This document shows positions 12,716 to 25,615 of a stretch of 64,000 bases of DNA, piece after piece. Below the pieces are notes generated by a model. The model ran no database searches. It was given only the letters and a program-made list of their open reading frames with translations, and was not told the DNA's origin. The translations under genes were made by a program, and so were the position numbers. Every line of letters starts with the position of its first letter. Within the stretch, counting starts at the first letter, position 1. The stretch lies in contig OX419760.1 of assembly GCA_948567375.1 (NCBI GenBank), forward strand, positions 7,564,001 to 7,628,000. The letters run 5' to 3'. The DNA is from Lunularia cruciata. Lineage: Eukaryota > Streptophyta > Marchantiopsida > Lunulariales > Lunulariaceae.

Positions 12716-13220
12716 AAAAGAGACGAAAAGGTGACCACTTAGAACACACAAAGGATAGGAAGACCCCATCAAGCACTACTAGGAAGAGACAAAAGAGGTA
12801 AAATGGTGCTAGGCCCCAATAGTATCGATATGAGAAATCTGCCCTATCACACCTAAGATATCTGAGCTATGCAAGTTGTAAGGTCTAGAAACTACTAAAG
12901 CATCCAAAGAAGCATCACATGGTGTGATTGCTCTCTTATGGATGTCCAATGCTCTTTGTAGAGCAATGGACACACGTTGTCTAAAGTATGTTATAAAGTA
13001 TGAGAGTGAATTGGCACCCCCTAACATGTAATATGATAAGCTCTCGCACACTCTTTGACAAATGTGTCAAACATTGTGTCCATGCTCTACATAACTCCAA
13101 GGCTAGAGGAACAAAGAGGTGACCTCAGTGCATATACTTGGAGACCTTATATGTTGTTGCTTTGCTTGCCGCCCATCCAGGAGGATGAGTAATCACTCCC
13201 TCCAAAACTACATCACACGT
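12716..13220 (-). repeat. Dispersed repeat R3, copy A
   Basis: About 500 bp alignable over its whole length with 28775-29290. The minus strand carries a shared reading frame: here SYFITYFRQRVSIALQRAL, then HKRAITPCDASLDALVV, then QISHIDTIGA; in the other copy SYFVTYFRQLVSIARQRAL and so on. The copies differ by an in-frame 6-bp indel, which favours a former coding sequence. I do not recognise the family. It is interrupted by a frameshift around residue 20 here and is probably a mobile-element protein remnant. Confidence 0.7.
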
Positions 13221-15112
13221 AAGGTTTGTAACTACAACATCCGCCACCACCACTGTCCATCGGTGCCATATGTAATCACAACATCCGCCAAGATTAAAAG
13301 AGAACACAATTTGAATAACTTCTCACATAGCAATTATATTTATAAGCAGTAAGTATGTACATTTAATAAAATATATTATCTAAAAAACCAAAATTAAAAA
13401 TACTTGGGAATGATTTTATTTAGAACAAAAAATTAGTTTACACAAATCAAGGTAATTATCCTTAACAAAATAAAAAATGTGATAATGCAAATCCAAAAGT
13501 AGGTATTGTTTATATATGACTGAATATTTGTCCTTAGTCTTAAATCTTAAACAATATAAGGAAAGACATGAATTAAGATGATAAAAACTTCCTTTGATAT
13601 AAAGTTTTGCATAGTTAAAATGACACACCTTGTAATTATTTGCTATAATAAATCATGTGAAATGTATCTTATTTTAATGATGCACATTAATAGGGTGTAT
13701 AATCTTGTAATGTGGCACTTCACCAAGTTGTTGGTTTATTGCAACAATATGGCAAGTAAGCTCACTAGCAGCTATAAAACCTAGATCTTCATTTGTTAGA
13801 GTGGAAATTAGTGGTGATATTGTCCCTCAAGGTAATCTCAAAAATAATTTGGGATTAATTTTCAAAATTTTAATCTAAGATCCATAAATGTTAGTAATTA
13901 TCTTATAATTCTTTATTAATTTCCAACATTGCAAAGTAAGTTAAATTGGTAATTAAATAGCTGATAATAGTTATATACAAAGTAAGGCATGTACATTGAT
14001 AAAGGAAAACTAAACTGGTATTTTTATAAATGTAGTAATTATGTATAAAGTATAAGGTAGATATCTAAACATGTTTTTAATGTAATTTTTTTATGTTGAA
14101 TCTACTCATTTGATTTTACTATAATAATTTTGCAAAAATTGATATTTAGAATAAAGAAAATGAACTAATATATACATATCCCAAGATAATTGAATTGACA
14201 ATTAAAAATAATAATATTTAGCTCTTTATAAGAATACTAACCATATGAGGTTTTAAATTATAACATATTAATTTTTCCTACATAAACAAAACTCCTGATT
14301 TAGAAAAATGTATGTAAGAGTAGAGTAACTAAAATATACATTGATGTAATACATTATTCATGGAAGAAATATAAACTACGTGAAGTTTTGAAATATTTAT
14401 GTTTTATGGTTTTATAACATATATCAAAAGTAAGAACATGTATTGTAATCTATAATTATATAAATTATTCAATATAGTTCCATCCTTATAATATAATAAG
14501 AATGAATGGATGATATGCTAAAGGTTTATGAACATCTAACTATGTAATAAGAGTTGATTAGTAACTTCTTTCATTATATGTTAAAATAAATTAAAAATAA
14601 CTCGGGCTAATTACCTTAATAATTTCATAACCTTTTGTTACAGAAGAGCTTACTTGAGACATATGTATCTTTAACGAGGCTAGTAAAGACTTAATTTAGT
14701 TTAAACTACTGCAAATTGACGATAGTAAAAAAACATTTATGATATGATATATTCATTCAAATATGATTTAATAGAATATTGACTACATAATTTTTATACA
14801 AATTCACCTCAATGGTCAATAGATTCTCTTTATAATGTTGATGTATGCTCACAAAGAAAGTTATGAAAATTTTACGTAAACTAAGGCTTCTTTTTTGCCA
14901 CAAGTAATCAAACTAGTCTTTTAATGAATACATTGAGGGATTTTAGTTGTAGAGTAACTGAGTTTTAAGGATTATCCTTTAACTCACTGTTTATAGATTA
15001 CCTTATTTTTTGAGAGTTTTAAATAATTGTTTACAGATTATCTTAAGATTTATTGTTTAAGAGTTTTAGTAATTTCTTCACTTTCTTCAAAAGTTGGAGT
15101 AGATTCTGATGT
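13221..15112. other. AT-rich intergenic DNA, no gene seen
   Basis: AT-rich and stop-dense. The short frames at 13416-13784 have low complexity and no family resemblance. The last few hundred bases lead into the upstream region of the armadillo-repeat gene. Confidence 0.6.
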
Positions 15113-15260
15113 GTGTCCCACACATCAGTCAATTGAATTTTATGGAATCAAAATGAAGAACTTAAATAAGCTCGTCTAATCATGTTACATCCCACACACC
15201 AGTCGATTGAATTTTAGGGAATCAAAATGAAGAACTTAAATAAGCTCGTCTAATCATGTT
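15113..15260. repeat. 74-bp direct tandem duplication upstream of the ARM gene
   Basis: Two adjacent copies with period 74 (CCCACACATCAGTCAATTG at 15117 and CCCACACACCAGTCGATTG at 15191), each running to CTCGTCTAATCATGTT. Only a few mismatches, so the duplication is recent. It lies 340-480 bp upstream of the start codon, within the likely promoter region. Confidence 0.9.
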
Positions 15261-15597
15261 GCTCGTACCCGAGTGCCAAGTATACTTATTGTAAGGCACA
15301 TGCGAAGACCGGGCTCAAGATGTCGCGGGTCGGGGAAGATCAAACGGGCCGGTATCTCATATCTCCTTGTACTTCCACTACGCTATGATCTTCAGTAGAG
15401 TGCAGCGCATTTTCTGATTTGGTGTCCTGGAAGCTGTTCCTCTTGATCAGAGACGACTTGCAGATATTTTGTTACAATGGGGAGAGCTTGAGCATGGAGT
15501 AGAAAAGATGCTGCGTGGGAGCTGGGATTAGGATTTTTGTGAATCTACCTGCAACTATTTCCTGGAGCGATTCAATTATCATATCCTGCGAAAGGCC

Positions 15598-18500
15598 ATG
15601 GAGATTGCCGCATGTTTAGTGACAGGCAGCACCAGCACCCCGTGGTTGTTTCCTCACTGGAGTCAGAATGAACCATCTCGAAAAAGTGGAGAAGTCTCTG
15701 CTAGATTTCCATCCAGGCTTTGCTTGAGATATTTATCGAGGAGAGAAACTAGTAGTCAAAGCAGTTTTCCTCGTGCTTTGAATTCTTCTATGAAGAGAGG
15801 GGTTTTGGCAGTGAAGGCCCTAAGTGGAAATGAGTCCGAAGGTGGATTCGATAAGTCGTTACCACCGGCAATTGACGACGTCTTGAACTATTTGGTATGT
15901 TCTCAGTTTCTTCCTAGTACTGAATTGGTCGCACTTCTGGTTGTCCGTGTACAATTTCTAATCGTTGGAATCCGAATTTAGAAGCACAGAGTATTTTTTA
16001 TTCTTGTGTTCTACACATACAGAGTTCATGCACAGCGTTTTTGGGTTCATATATACATATATACTCTTCTGGGGACTCGTTGGTCCATCCCCTGACTTCT
16101 AAGAGTTTTTTAGATCACACTTCAAATTCGTAGTCTCTTTGTCCCCTCAGAAAATCTAAATGTTCTTGTAGTAGTATTGTTTTTCAGGTCCCTGACTTCC
16201 AACAGAAGTGAACCCAGGGATCTGGGAGAACCTCTCACTTCAAGATACAATGCAATCCAGAAACAATTGGAACTTCCACACTGCAGAACCACGCAACTTA
16301 AGGATGCACTGGAACACAGAAACGTAGTGAACTTTCACATTGCATTGTATGTAATGGATTTAAGTTTATGGTGGAAAGAAACTACTCTTCTAAGAGTAGT
16401 TGAACTTAGAACCATGCTTGCATTTGATCGACTGGATGTTTCAGTCCTGACCTGCAACTGGGATTCGCACTTGCACCAGCAAAAAATTCCCCTTAGAAAC
16501 TACAAACAGAGGTAGAGCTTAAGCCCGTTTGAAATTCTTCGACACTCGAACGATGACTCTATTCTAAACCGTCCTGCACAACCTTCATGTAGTTTTTTTA
16601 TCCTATTTTAATGTACAACATTTTTACAAGGTTATCATCTCTGTTTTGTTTGGTTGTCATGCTTTCACTTTACCTTCTACATCTGTTCGTGACACGTATC
16701 TATATTCCTTGTACTAGCACCTGTGCTTACAATCTTGCCAACGTTGGAGTAACTAGCATCCTTGCTAGAATGCATGTCATTTCAAGCTATTACTAAACGT
16801 GGACTTGTGTCACAGTTTAGGAAGTACAAGCGTTTGGTTCTGCAGTTTCTGTGGAGGGAAGTCTGAGCCAATCTACAAGTTAAGCACCTATTGTAAATTA
16901 CTTCCAGTGCCAGTATATCCCTGGCACCTTCTATCACCAAGTCCACAGGTTTCAACTGTAGACATAGACATAACAGAAGTTTAGCATCAGCGAACAACTG
17001 GAGCCGATTGCTTGTGTGTTGTGGGTTGGATGGGAAACGAATGGGAGGAGGAAATTTCGTCGGACGTAACCGCTTTTTTCTCCAGAATCGAGTATGCTGA
17101 TTATTCTGAACTGCAACGAAAGGACAAGAATTGCGATTGACTAATTAAATTTGTATCTAGACATTGAACATATTCATATATCTCACGCTTCGCTCCAACC
17201 CAGCCAAGATACCATTCACTCCTCTCCCACTTCGCTCCACTCCACCCATCCTCCACTGCAGCTAATTTTTTCCTACTCGCTCTATGTTTCTCCTTTTCTT
17301 TTGATTGGATCTTCCTACTCGCTCGATGGTCCTCCTCTGCTTTCAATTTCAGATGCTTAATCTGTTGCTGTTGTTGTCTCTTTGTTCTTCTTCCATGTAT
17401 ACAAGGTTACTGCAGGTGCTACTTATGAAATGTATCAACTTCCGTTCTTGCTTTGTCACTTCCGCTTGTTTCTACTTATGTATTTCCTTGCTTGGATTCA
17501 CTTCAATTCTATTTGTTAGATTGGCTTGAATTCTATCTGCATACGGTCATGCTTGCATTTCATATGCACGTTCTGGGTTCCCTACTTGGTGGGTTCTGGA
17601 TCGAAGCACGGCTTCTGGTCCAATTACTAAAAAAATCTATATATCCCCGTGCAGGCTTACTATTGGAAGTGTGACTGCTTCCTTCTTTGTGTAGTGTTTT
17701 GGGACTCATGGGCTCATAAAGCATGATGTGATATACACTATTCCGTTCCGTCACACTTCGCTCCAGCCAAGTATCCTTCCTACCTGTTCGATGGGTTTCC
17801 CTTGGGTTAGTATTTGCTTGACAGACAAGGCTCGCTTCTTGTCTCCCATGAATGTTGCAGATGTTCACTATGCATGCTACTCAGGGTGGCATCAATTTTC
17901 GCTTCTGTTTTGTTTCCTAACGATTTCGCTGCTGCATGATAATCATGGAATGCATCTTTGTTCGCTTCTGTTTTCTGATGTTTCCGATTATGTTGCGCTC
18001 TATTATTACTTGCTTACCTCGCATCCCTTCATTTCGCATCCCTTGCTTGCTTGCTTGTATTTCTTCTTGCCTGCATCTCCCATATGCATCTGTCCGGTTC
18101 AGTCTTAAGTGGGTTCGTGATCCCCCGTTCTATGAACTGCTTCTGCTCCCATCACTCAAATATCTACTTATATGTTCATTCCCCTGTCCGGTCAACGGCT
18201 TCTGCTCCCATTTCTCAAGTATCTATATATGTATATTTCAAGATTTCATGATGTTTATCTTGAGAAAAAATTGGACAGGTGCTAGATAATCAATTGATGG
18301 TTCATATTTTGCATGTACCATTTGTTCAACAGGGTGCGAGCTATGATGGAAAGTCGATCAATCCTGAGTTTGAATTCGAAAAGTTGGAAGGGAGAGGAAC
18401 CGCAGAGGATCAAATTGGTCTTCAAGAAGGATACGTGGGCTTATTTGTTCGACTTCTTGGTCTGGACAATCCAGTCGATGAGAGGGAAGAAGCTGTTCAG

Positions 18501-21500
18501 GCGCTTTGGAGGCATTCAGCTGGAGGCAAGGTCTACATAGATCAGATTTTGGAATTCCCCGGCTGTCTTAATCTTATAGTGAGCCTCCTTCCATCAGAGC
18601 GACCCGCGTCTTCTGAGGCCGCAGCAGGTGTTCTACGCAATATTTCATCAATAAATGCCTACAGGTCTGCCGTAGCTGAAGCTGGTGCTCTAGAGGAGAT
18701 TATAGGACTTCTTACACGCCGCTCCATACCTTCTGAGGTACTGCATCAGGATACTGATCATGTGCTTGTCTGAGCTCCTTTACTGCACTCTCCTTGATTC
18801 TAAGCTGAGACTAAGAGCAGAGTGTTTAAAGCGATACAATTAGAGGGACTTGTTGACGGACCTTAAGCTGAGATTGGGAGCAGTATCCAGCGGAAGAAAG
18901 GTTGTGACTGGTAGCTCTTTCTAAATCGAAATTGGCATCGAATGGGACGACTACAATTCAAGTGGAATCAGTCCTAAATGACATTTTCCTTTGGAATGTA
19001 TATCCTATCAATTTGAAAAATAGTAACGTTGTTTGTGCGTTTGCAGGTCCGGGAGCAGGCCACTTGTGTCCTCTGGAACTTATCTGTGGAAGAAGGACCC
19101 CGTGCAAAACTGGTGCAGCAAGAAATACTGCAAGTACTGTTAAGTATGCTGGGATCTGAACACGAAGGCGAGAGGGAAGCCACAGCAGGTGTCCTTGCTA
19201 ACCTGAGTTTGAGCCCGACCTATCATGGAGTTCTTGTTGAAGCAGGCATTATCCCCAAGCTGGTAAGCTTGCTTTAGAGCTTGCTCTCTCCACATAAGTT
19301 CTTCGTCCGCTGGTAACCTGTGTTTGTGATTCTTTTGCTAACGAACCAAATAAGAGGACAGGGTAGGCTTAAATTTTTTGACAGATAAGAATCTTGTTGA
19401 AGCAGGCTTGTAACAATGCTGGTAAGTTTTTTTTGAGAAGTTGCTCTCCCTCGAGAAATCGTTGTGCTTGTATGTCTGTTACTGTTGCTAATGGTACTGT
19501 TGAAAATGAGTTTTGAAGTAAAAAATCGGCTTTTTTAGACGTTGTAAAAGACACTGCGTGCTTAAAGGTTCCACTTTAAATTATTGTCTACAGAAGTTAG
19601 TGAAGATAGAAGTTTCAGTGTATCGCGTTGAATATTATTCTCGTTACAGTAAGGATTTAGCTTTCGCACAGTTGTGCAAGAGAACCATGCATGTGCAAAT
19701 CTGGACGAATACAGTAATGTTCAGAAGGTGGATTCAAACCGGTCCGTTCATAGTTCCAGCCCTGGTATCTGATAGTGAGTGTCATGTTTGTTTGACGAAG
19801 TGAGGTCCTTTTAGATTCCAAGTTACTATTCTCACTATTTATCTGGAAACATGACTTGCACTTTCATTGGAAAGCTAAATCATTGAAAGCTAATATGAAA
19901 TGAGATGTTTTAATCCTCACTATAACTAGATGTAAAATAATTTGGAATTTGCTCCGCAGGCAAAGCTACTTTTGGACGATGGAAATGTGTCCAAAGTTGC
20001 AAGGCAGGAGGCAAGGAATGGATTGCTGGAACTTGCAAAAGATCAGCATGTAAAGCTTCTCATCATAGAAGAAGGACTCGTACCTGTACCGGTAATAGGA
20101 GCTAGTGCCTACCGATCGTTCAAACCCTTACTTCAAGAAGCTCCTGCTCTTCCTGAGAATGTCAATGTGCAACAAACTACCCCAAAAGTGCCTTCTGTTT
20201 TTGGAGCAGGTGAGCTTTTGCTGGGTCTGAACTTGGAGAATGGTGGTGAGGAAATCGACGATGCAGCTCGCCTCATAATTGAGGGGCGGGTGAGACAGCA
20301 ATTTCTTGCCAGGATCGGGGTGATTGGCAAAAGCAGTGTCAAAAGTGACAAGAGTAGTGATGAAAGCATCACATTAATGGCCTGGTGGGATGGAATTACA
20401 CGACTTGTTTTGATTCTTGGGCTGGACAACTTAGCTGTTGCGAAGCAGGCGGTAGACTCTATCACAGAAATTGCAATCAACGAGGAGAATAGGCAAGCTG
20501 TACAGAAGGCTGGTGCAATTCCGCACCTTGTTCGTTTATTAGGTTGTGATGACGAAGCTATCACAGAAGCTGTAGCTTCTGCTTTGGAAAAACTGGGTGT
20601 CAGGTAAGAAATTGGTTTAAGCATGAATTTTGTTTCGCCTTGTCCGTCTATGTTTCAATCTCATCAATGAACAGTAAGTCGAGTTTGTCTTAAACCAGCA
20701 GTCTAATTTTCGGTGTTCTATCCTTGCAGGGTAGATCTACTAAGCCCTGCATTTCCTGCATTCTAATGACATTACCAGTCTGCTGCACTTTGCCCTCTAT
20801 AATTATCTTGTCTTGTCATGTCCAACTAATAAATTGTGACGCATAGTCCCCAGGTTCGACGATCCATCAACGCACACGATGCAGCATCGGCATTTGTTGC
20901 AATATTGAAGGCCCCTAATGCTCCTCCGACCGTCAAAGAAAAGGTACCATCTGCACCCCAAGCACCTTCCTATTGTTACCATTACATCTATTCGGTTGCG
21001 CACATCGATCTGGGAATGCTTTTTACTTCGCAGTCACGACTATCGATGAAAGTTGGTCTCATTTGCACAGGTGGTCGGCGCACTCTTTCGCTTGTCACAA
21101 ACAGGAGATGAAGTAGAAGCCATAGTATGTGCCGCACCTCTTTACCCCTGCTTGATGTAAAGGTTAAATGAAGAGTCTACTGGTGGTATCAATCTCATCA
21201 TTCCAGATATTTTAGTGTTCTAGCTCGTAAACTTCGTGCTTCTTAGATGTCGTTAGATGTGCACTTAAGCTCGATATGCAATGCGTGATTTTATTGTTAT
21301 AAAAAGCTCTGCTATTGCTTATGGTTATCGTTCTTTATGTAGATGCAAGGTGGCGCCACCTTATCTGGGCTCAAAGACATTGTCAGCTCAGAAACTGCTA
21401 GTGAAGAAGCTAAAGAGGAAGCCGAAGAAATACTGGAGGAAATGTCTTCTCGGAAAGCAGACGCAAGGTCTTTCGTCGCTTTTGTCTCAAGTGACACAGC

Positions 21501-22762
21501 CTTTCATCCCGTTTTATAAAAAAATAGTGAGCAAGTCTACCGGCAACGAACATTATCTATGAATAATAGATCTGTATACACTAATCTTTCCTAGGGAACT
21601 ATACATTTTTGTCAAGAAGTAATCGGTACTTCATAATCCCTTTTTGTCAAACTTGAAAAAATGCAGGCCAACCAAAGAAGTGATGGCTTGGAAGTTTAGG
21701 CGCTCTTCAGTATAACTTAACATGTGCATGTCCCTCATGCGGTACAGGGACAAGATTGTAGCAGCTGGTGGGGTTCCTCATCTATTAGAGATCATGGTGG
21801 GTGGTTCCCCAGCCTATGCAGAAAAGGCAGCAAATGTTCTTGAAAATTTAGTCACCGAAGGTTCAAACGCGATTGCTGTTATTGCTGCTGGTGTGGAAAT
21901 AGCTATTACGACCCTACTCGATGTCAGTTTCGAAGAAGGTATCAGACTCGAGTTTGCACTTGTTGTAATTCATTTTACAGTAACGACTTTGAGAATCAGA
22001 ATATTAAAATCCCGGTCTTTTCCAACTTGAACAAGTGGGGGAATTCTTAAGTGCAATGTCTCAAGCGGAGTTAGGGGACTTCAAACGCGTTGAGTTCTAG
22101 ACCTTTTGATGACGCATTCATTGGGGATGCTGTGTGCAGACACAGTAAAGAGGAAAGATGGGACAACTTTCTTGAAAGAGGATGGCTACATGTTGATTGT
22201 TGCGGCATCTAGACTGCTTGAGAAACTGGCAAGATATGAAAAATTGAGTAAAGCATCAGAACTCGCGAATTTACTGGCAAATATTTTGCGATCTGATGTG
22301 CCTCTGCAAGTAAAGGACTGGGTTTCAGCCTGTCTGCTAAAATTGGAGCAGGTCAGTACTGGGTTCGACGAAGCCTATCAGTTGGAAGTTCCTGTGGACC
22401 TAGAAGTGACCATTCATGACACTATCCCTTGGTTGGTTACAGAAATAGGTGAGGACTTCTCGCCAACGGTGAGGGAGAGAGCTGTGATGCATTTGAGGAA
22501 TTTGATGTCTCAAGGCACAAGTGCATATTCAACTGCCATAGCAAATGCAGGAGGTGTATACCCATTGGTAAATCTGTTGAAAATGGGAACATCTGAAGCC
22601 AGGGCTGCTTCTATAGCAATTTTGTACAACATGAGCATGAATGAGGAGAATCATCCTGTGATTTTGGCGGCTGGAGCAGTACCTTCTTTAGTCGAGTTGG
22701 TTAGAAGAGGAGTTCCTGAATGGAAGCTTGCCCTTTATTTGCTACGGGCATTGCCAAGCTAG
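15598..22762 (+). CDS. Armadillo-repeat protein, probably plastid-targeted
   Basis: Nine coding exons: 15598-15894, 18333-18737, 19047-19262, 19960-20603, 20847-20943, 21071-21124, 21343-21467, 21748-21938 and 22140-22762. All introns are GT-AG, and the total is 2652 nt, giving 883 aa plus stop. The start lies in GCCATGGAG. Residues 1-90 are rich in Ser and Arg with few acidic residues, like a chloroplast transit peptide. From about residue 120 helical ARM units recur (LGLDNPVDEREEAVQALW, EAAAGVLRNISS, REQATCVLWNLSVEEG, AGAIPHLVRLL, AGGVPHLLEIM, AGGVYPLVNLL, AGAVPSLVELV). The arrangement resembles the plant ARM-repeat family I recall as Arabidopsis At1g23180 (about 830 aa). The biochemical role is unknown; ARM repeats bind partner proteins. 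Polyadenylation is probably near TGTAAT at 22792. Exon 5 uses the acceptor GCATAG; the nearer CCCCAG would break the frame. Confidence 0.9.
15895..18332 (+). other. Intron 1 of the ARM gene, long and pyrimidine-rich
   Basis: 2438 bp between donor GTATGT and acceptor CAACAG, about four times the next largest intron. Its second half (17160-18260) is CT-rich with internal near-duplications: CTTCGCTCCA blocks at 17190, 17230 and 17757; CCTACTCG or CCTACCTG followed by TTCGATGG or CTCGATGG at 17310 and 17778; and TTCTGCTCCCAT segments at 18140 and 18200. Open frames here are by-products of this composition. I cannot exclude a small extra exon. Confidence 0.6.
19385..19421 (+). other. Possible cryptic (poison) exon in intron 3
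   Basis: The end of exon 3 with its splice donor (CTTGTTGAAGCAGGC ... GCTGGTAAG at 19233-19267) is partly repeated at 19393-19426 (CTTGTTGAAGCAGGC ... GCTGGTAAG). Directly upstream of the copy is a pyrimidine-rich acceptor, TTTTTTGACAG, ending at 19384. The 37-nt segment is not a multiple of three and contains an in-frame TAA in the frame of exon 3, so inclusion would end translation. Confidence 0.4.
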
Positions 22763-22930
22763 CAACCTGACTTATTCTTGTTATACCCCAATGTAATATA
22801 TTTGTTTCTTGACAAATCTTCTAGACATGCTACATAATCTAGTTGCTTCATTTCTATGGTCCACAATCAAGCCACTCCGCTTCATTTGAGTCTCACGCTT
22901 TCCTCTTTAGATGGATGGCTTTGCTGCAAC

Positions 22931-23460
22931 CTCGCTTTCACAACCGTCCATTTTGACATTAAGTGTAGGAACAGAAGATTGTAGATACTCCACCGATGCA
23001 ACTGTACTGATGGAAAATAATGTGTGATAAGAAAGCCCTAACAATTGATTTCTTACTGCTCGTTTCTTCTGATAGTTCTTTTTGTTGTGGCGTCGCTTTC
23101 ACACCTATCTCCTACTTTCACAGTAGGCTCAGTAATAGAAGATTATGGATACTCCAACGATGCCATTGTACTGAAGGAACGTGCTTTCTGTTCTAGCATC
23201 GCTTTCACAACTGTCTTGTACTTTCACAGCAGGCTCAAAAAGAAGATTATGGATACTCCAACGATGCAGTTGTACTAATGGAAAGGTCACCTATGATAAG
23301 AAAGTTCAACAACTGTATCTGATCTCTCTCAACGTTGGTTTGGATGAATGATTTACTCTCACAAAACTCTGTCTTACTTTTACACTTTTACAGCAGGCGC
23401 GAAAGAAACAGAAGGTTACAGATGATCCAATCCATACAAGTGTTCTGATTGAAAGCACCT
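22931..23460. repeat. Degenerate tandem array downstream of the ARM gene
   Basis: Four divergent units begin near 22931, 23091, 23199 and 23353 with (C/G)TCGCTTTCACA or CTCTCACAAA. Each continues through CTTTCACAG(C/T)AGGC, AGAAGATTATGGATACTCC and GATGCA..TGTACT.ATGGAAAG. Period is irregular, roughly 110-160 bp. No coding potential; it starts about 170 bp after the ARM stop codon, so it may overlap the 3' UTR. Confidence 0.75.
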
Positions 23461-24714
23461 GCATGGTAGTATTTTTCATGTTATCATATCCTTTCACCTC
23501 TTACTAACGGTATAAATGAATGAAATAAATTGCAGACAGTTTATAGAGTGAGACACTGAACCTCAAATGCTGGTCATGGGTATTTCGTCAGTATTTGAGG
23601 AGATTGAGAAATCCCTAAACACTTTTGCTTGGTGTCATGGTTCACACAAGAGCATATTGAGGATTTTCCAAGGCCTCTTACTTGAAGCCCTTCAAATAAA
23701 ATCATTGGCGAACACAGGTTCAAAGTAAGTGGTTCCGAATCTAAGCATCTTTCTACCAACATTCTTTTGCCTGTAGCAGACACAGATGTAGCACTATTCC
23801 ATTCTTGCATTGACTCTTAAAAATCCTTAGCACACTTAGCTGGTTGTAGCTCCAATTGCTCTATCATCCATTCCTGGGAACCCAGAGTTTCGGGTTAGGC
23901 TTCAAAGATTCTGTGACATACATCTCCTACCTCGAAACATCCCGGGCCGATGTCCCAAAAGTACATGCTTTGTATTCTGAGAACCACGAGTAAACGTCTA
24001 ACAAATGGCCAACATGATGACGTGAGATTTGAAACATGTCAGTCCTGGTGATTTCTAGCACCTTTTGAGTGAATAGAAACATAAAAGTAGTAGTCCTTCT
24101 ACCCTTCTGACTACAGCAATGTTGTCTGCTCTCGATCACCATAAAGAAATTTAAAGTAGGAAGAAAGTCAAAGTAGAAAGATAAGGTCTTCCATTTTAAG
24201 CTCCTGCTAGTGAATCCTAGGAAACTGCAATTGTCTTGCATGAAGATGGCGTGGCTCCGAAACTGCGAAATTGTCTTGCATGGACATGGAGTGGCTACTA
24301 CACTAGATTTCAGTTCTGCAAAAAACAAACTAATGAGTCTTCTATATAGAGACTATCTTTTCTGGAAAGTGCATCTACAATCTCTGCGAACTTTCACAGT
24401 TCATGCCAGCCATATTCTAATTCGTTCTTAACTGCTCTATCAATGTAATCCATGGACTAGTTTATTGGTTACAATTCTGTACGCACGTTTATTCACGAAG
24501 TAGGCCTTCTGATTTTCTTCCAAAAGCTGATTCTTAAAAATCCAACACTTCGTCACACGCAATTTGCATGCGTTTCCAGGTAGATTCAGTTTCACACATC
24601 GATCCAGAGCTGTGCTGGTTGACTTCAATCTGAACTCACACAGGACAATCCACCTTCTTGACGATATACTATATCAAACCTCCAGAAAACTCTCAATACT
24701 TTCTTTCTAGAATG

Positions 24715-24830
24715 AGGCTTAGCCCCATTTAACCCCCCCATGTCTTTCACGTGTACGGCTTGATGGGGTCTTCCCATCCTTCTTGTTATCCTACGCCGTT
24801 GCCGCTTGTCTCTTTTTTTTTCTTCGGTTG
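24715..24830 (-). repeat. R3 core fragment
   Basis: Plus-strand GTACGGCTTGATGGGGTCTT followed by CCCATCC is the reverse complement of the conserved R3 left-end block (GGATGGGAAGACCCCATCAA then GCCGTACA). Confidence 0.5.
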
Positions 24831-25615
24831 TATCATCAGAGTCAATCACACATGCAACGAGGATACAGTACATACATAACACATCAATTTTCTCCCATAT
24901 GTACCTTTCTTTCTTAGCGCCTCGGATCTTTTCACATTCGATGTCAAAACACGAGGGAAGGGAGCTCGAATCCTCAACCCTCCTTTAGGATACGATTGTT
25001 ATACCATTGGGGCAGTTGTCCTTCTTTGGTCACAAGTGGTGTATAGAACTACAAATTCAAAATCTCAACCCGCGTACATAAGCCCAGATTCTCTCTGATG
25101 TGAACTCTTTACTCGAAGGTTCCTCTCAAGTCCTCACAAATCGGCGTTGTTTTCGGGAATATACTGAAGGCATAACTTGATGTTCGATACCGTGACTATA
25201 TCTTTCAAGTATGATCTGGAGAGTTTGCTTTAGTTAAGTAAAACAATAACAAAGCCAATTTTTCTCTTTTTCTCAAACTTGACAGGAATTTCACTGCCAA
25301 AAGGATCGGTCTTTGTGCCTTAAGCTCACATGTCAATATTCCGTTTGTATAAAGATGCTCTTACGCTTACCTGTTTCATTTCCGACGAACTTTCGAGAAC
25401 CGCCGGAAATCTAGCAGGACACCAAATCCAAAACTGGTAGTGAAAAAAAGTCTCTTCCATAGCCGCAAAACCGCAAGATTTGTTGAACTACTTCTGTACA
25501 TGAGCAGCAGGTTAATCATCACGTGTAGCGGGGAAGGAGGTCCGGATATCGATAACACCAGAATACGGTATAGTAAAGTACAAAAGAACGCGTACATTAG
25601 AAAATATCTCGATTT

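Noticed and set aside
17728-18289. Plus-strand ORFs of 117-126 codons in ARM intron 1
   Set aside because: Overlapping frames caused by pyrimidine-rich intron sequence; hydrophobic Leu/Phe/Cys translation without a family match.
20133-20624. 163-codon minus-strand ORF over ARM exon 4
   Set aside because: Antisense shadow of a well-supported exon.
20731-20766. Candidate exon after CCTTGCAG at 20730
   Set aside because: It would end in TAATGA after 12 codons; the acceptor at 20846 keeps the ARM frame instead.
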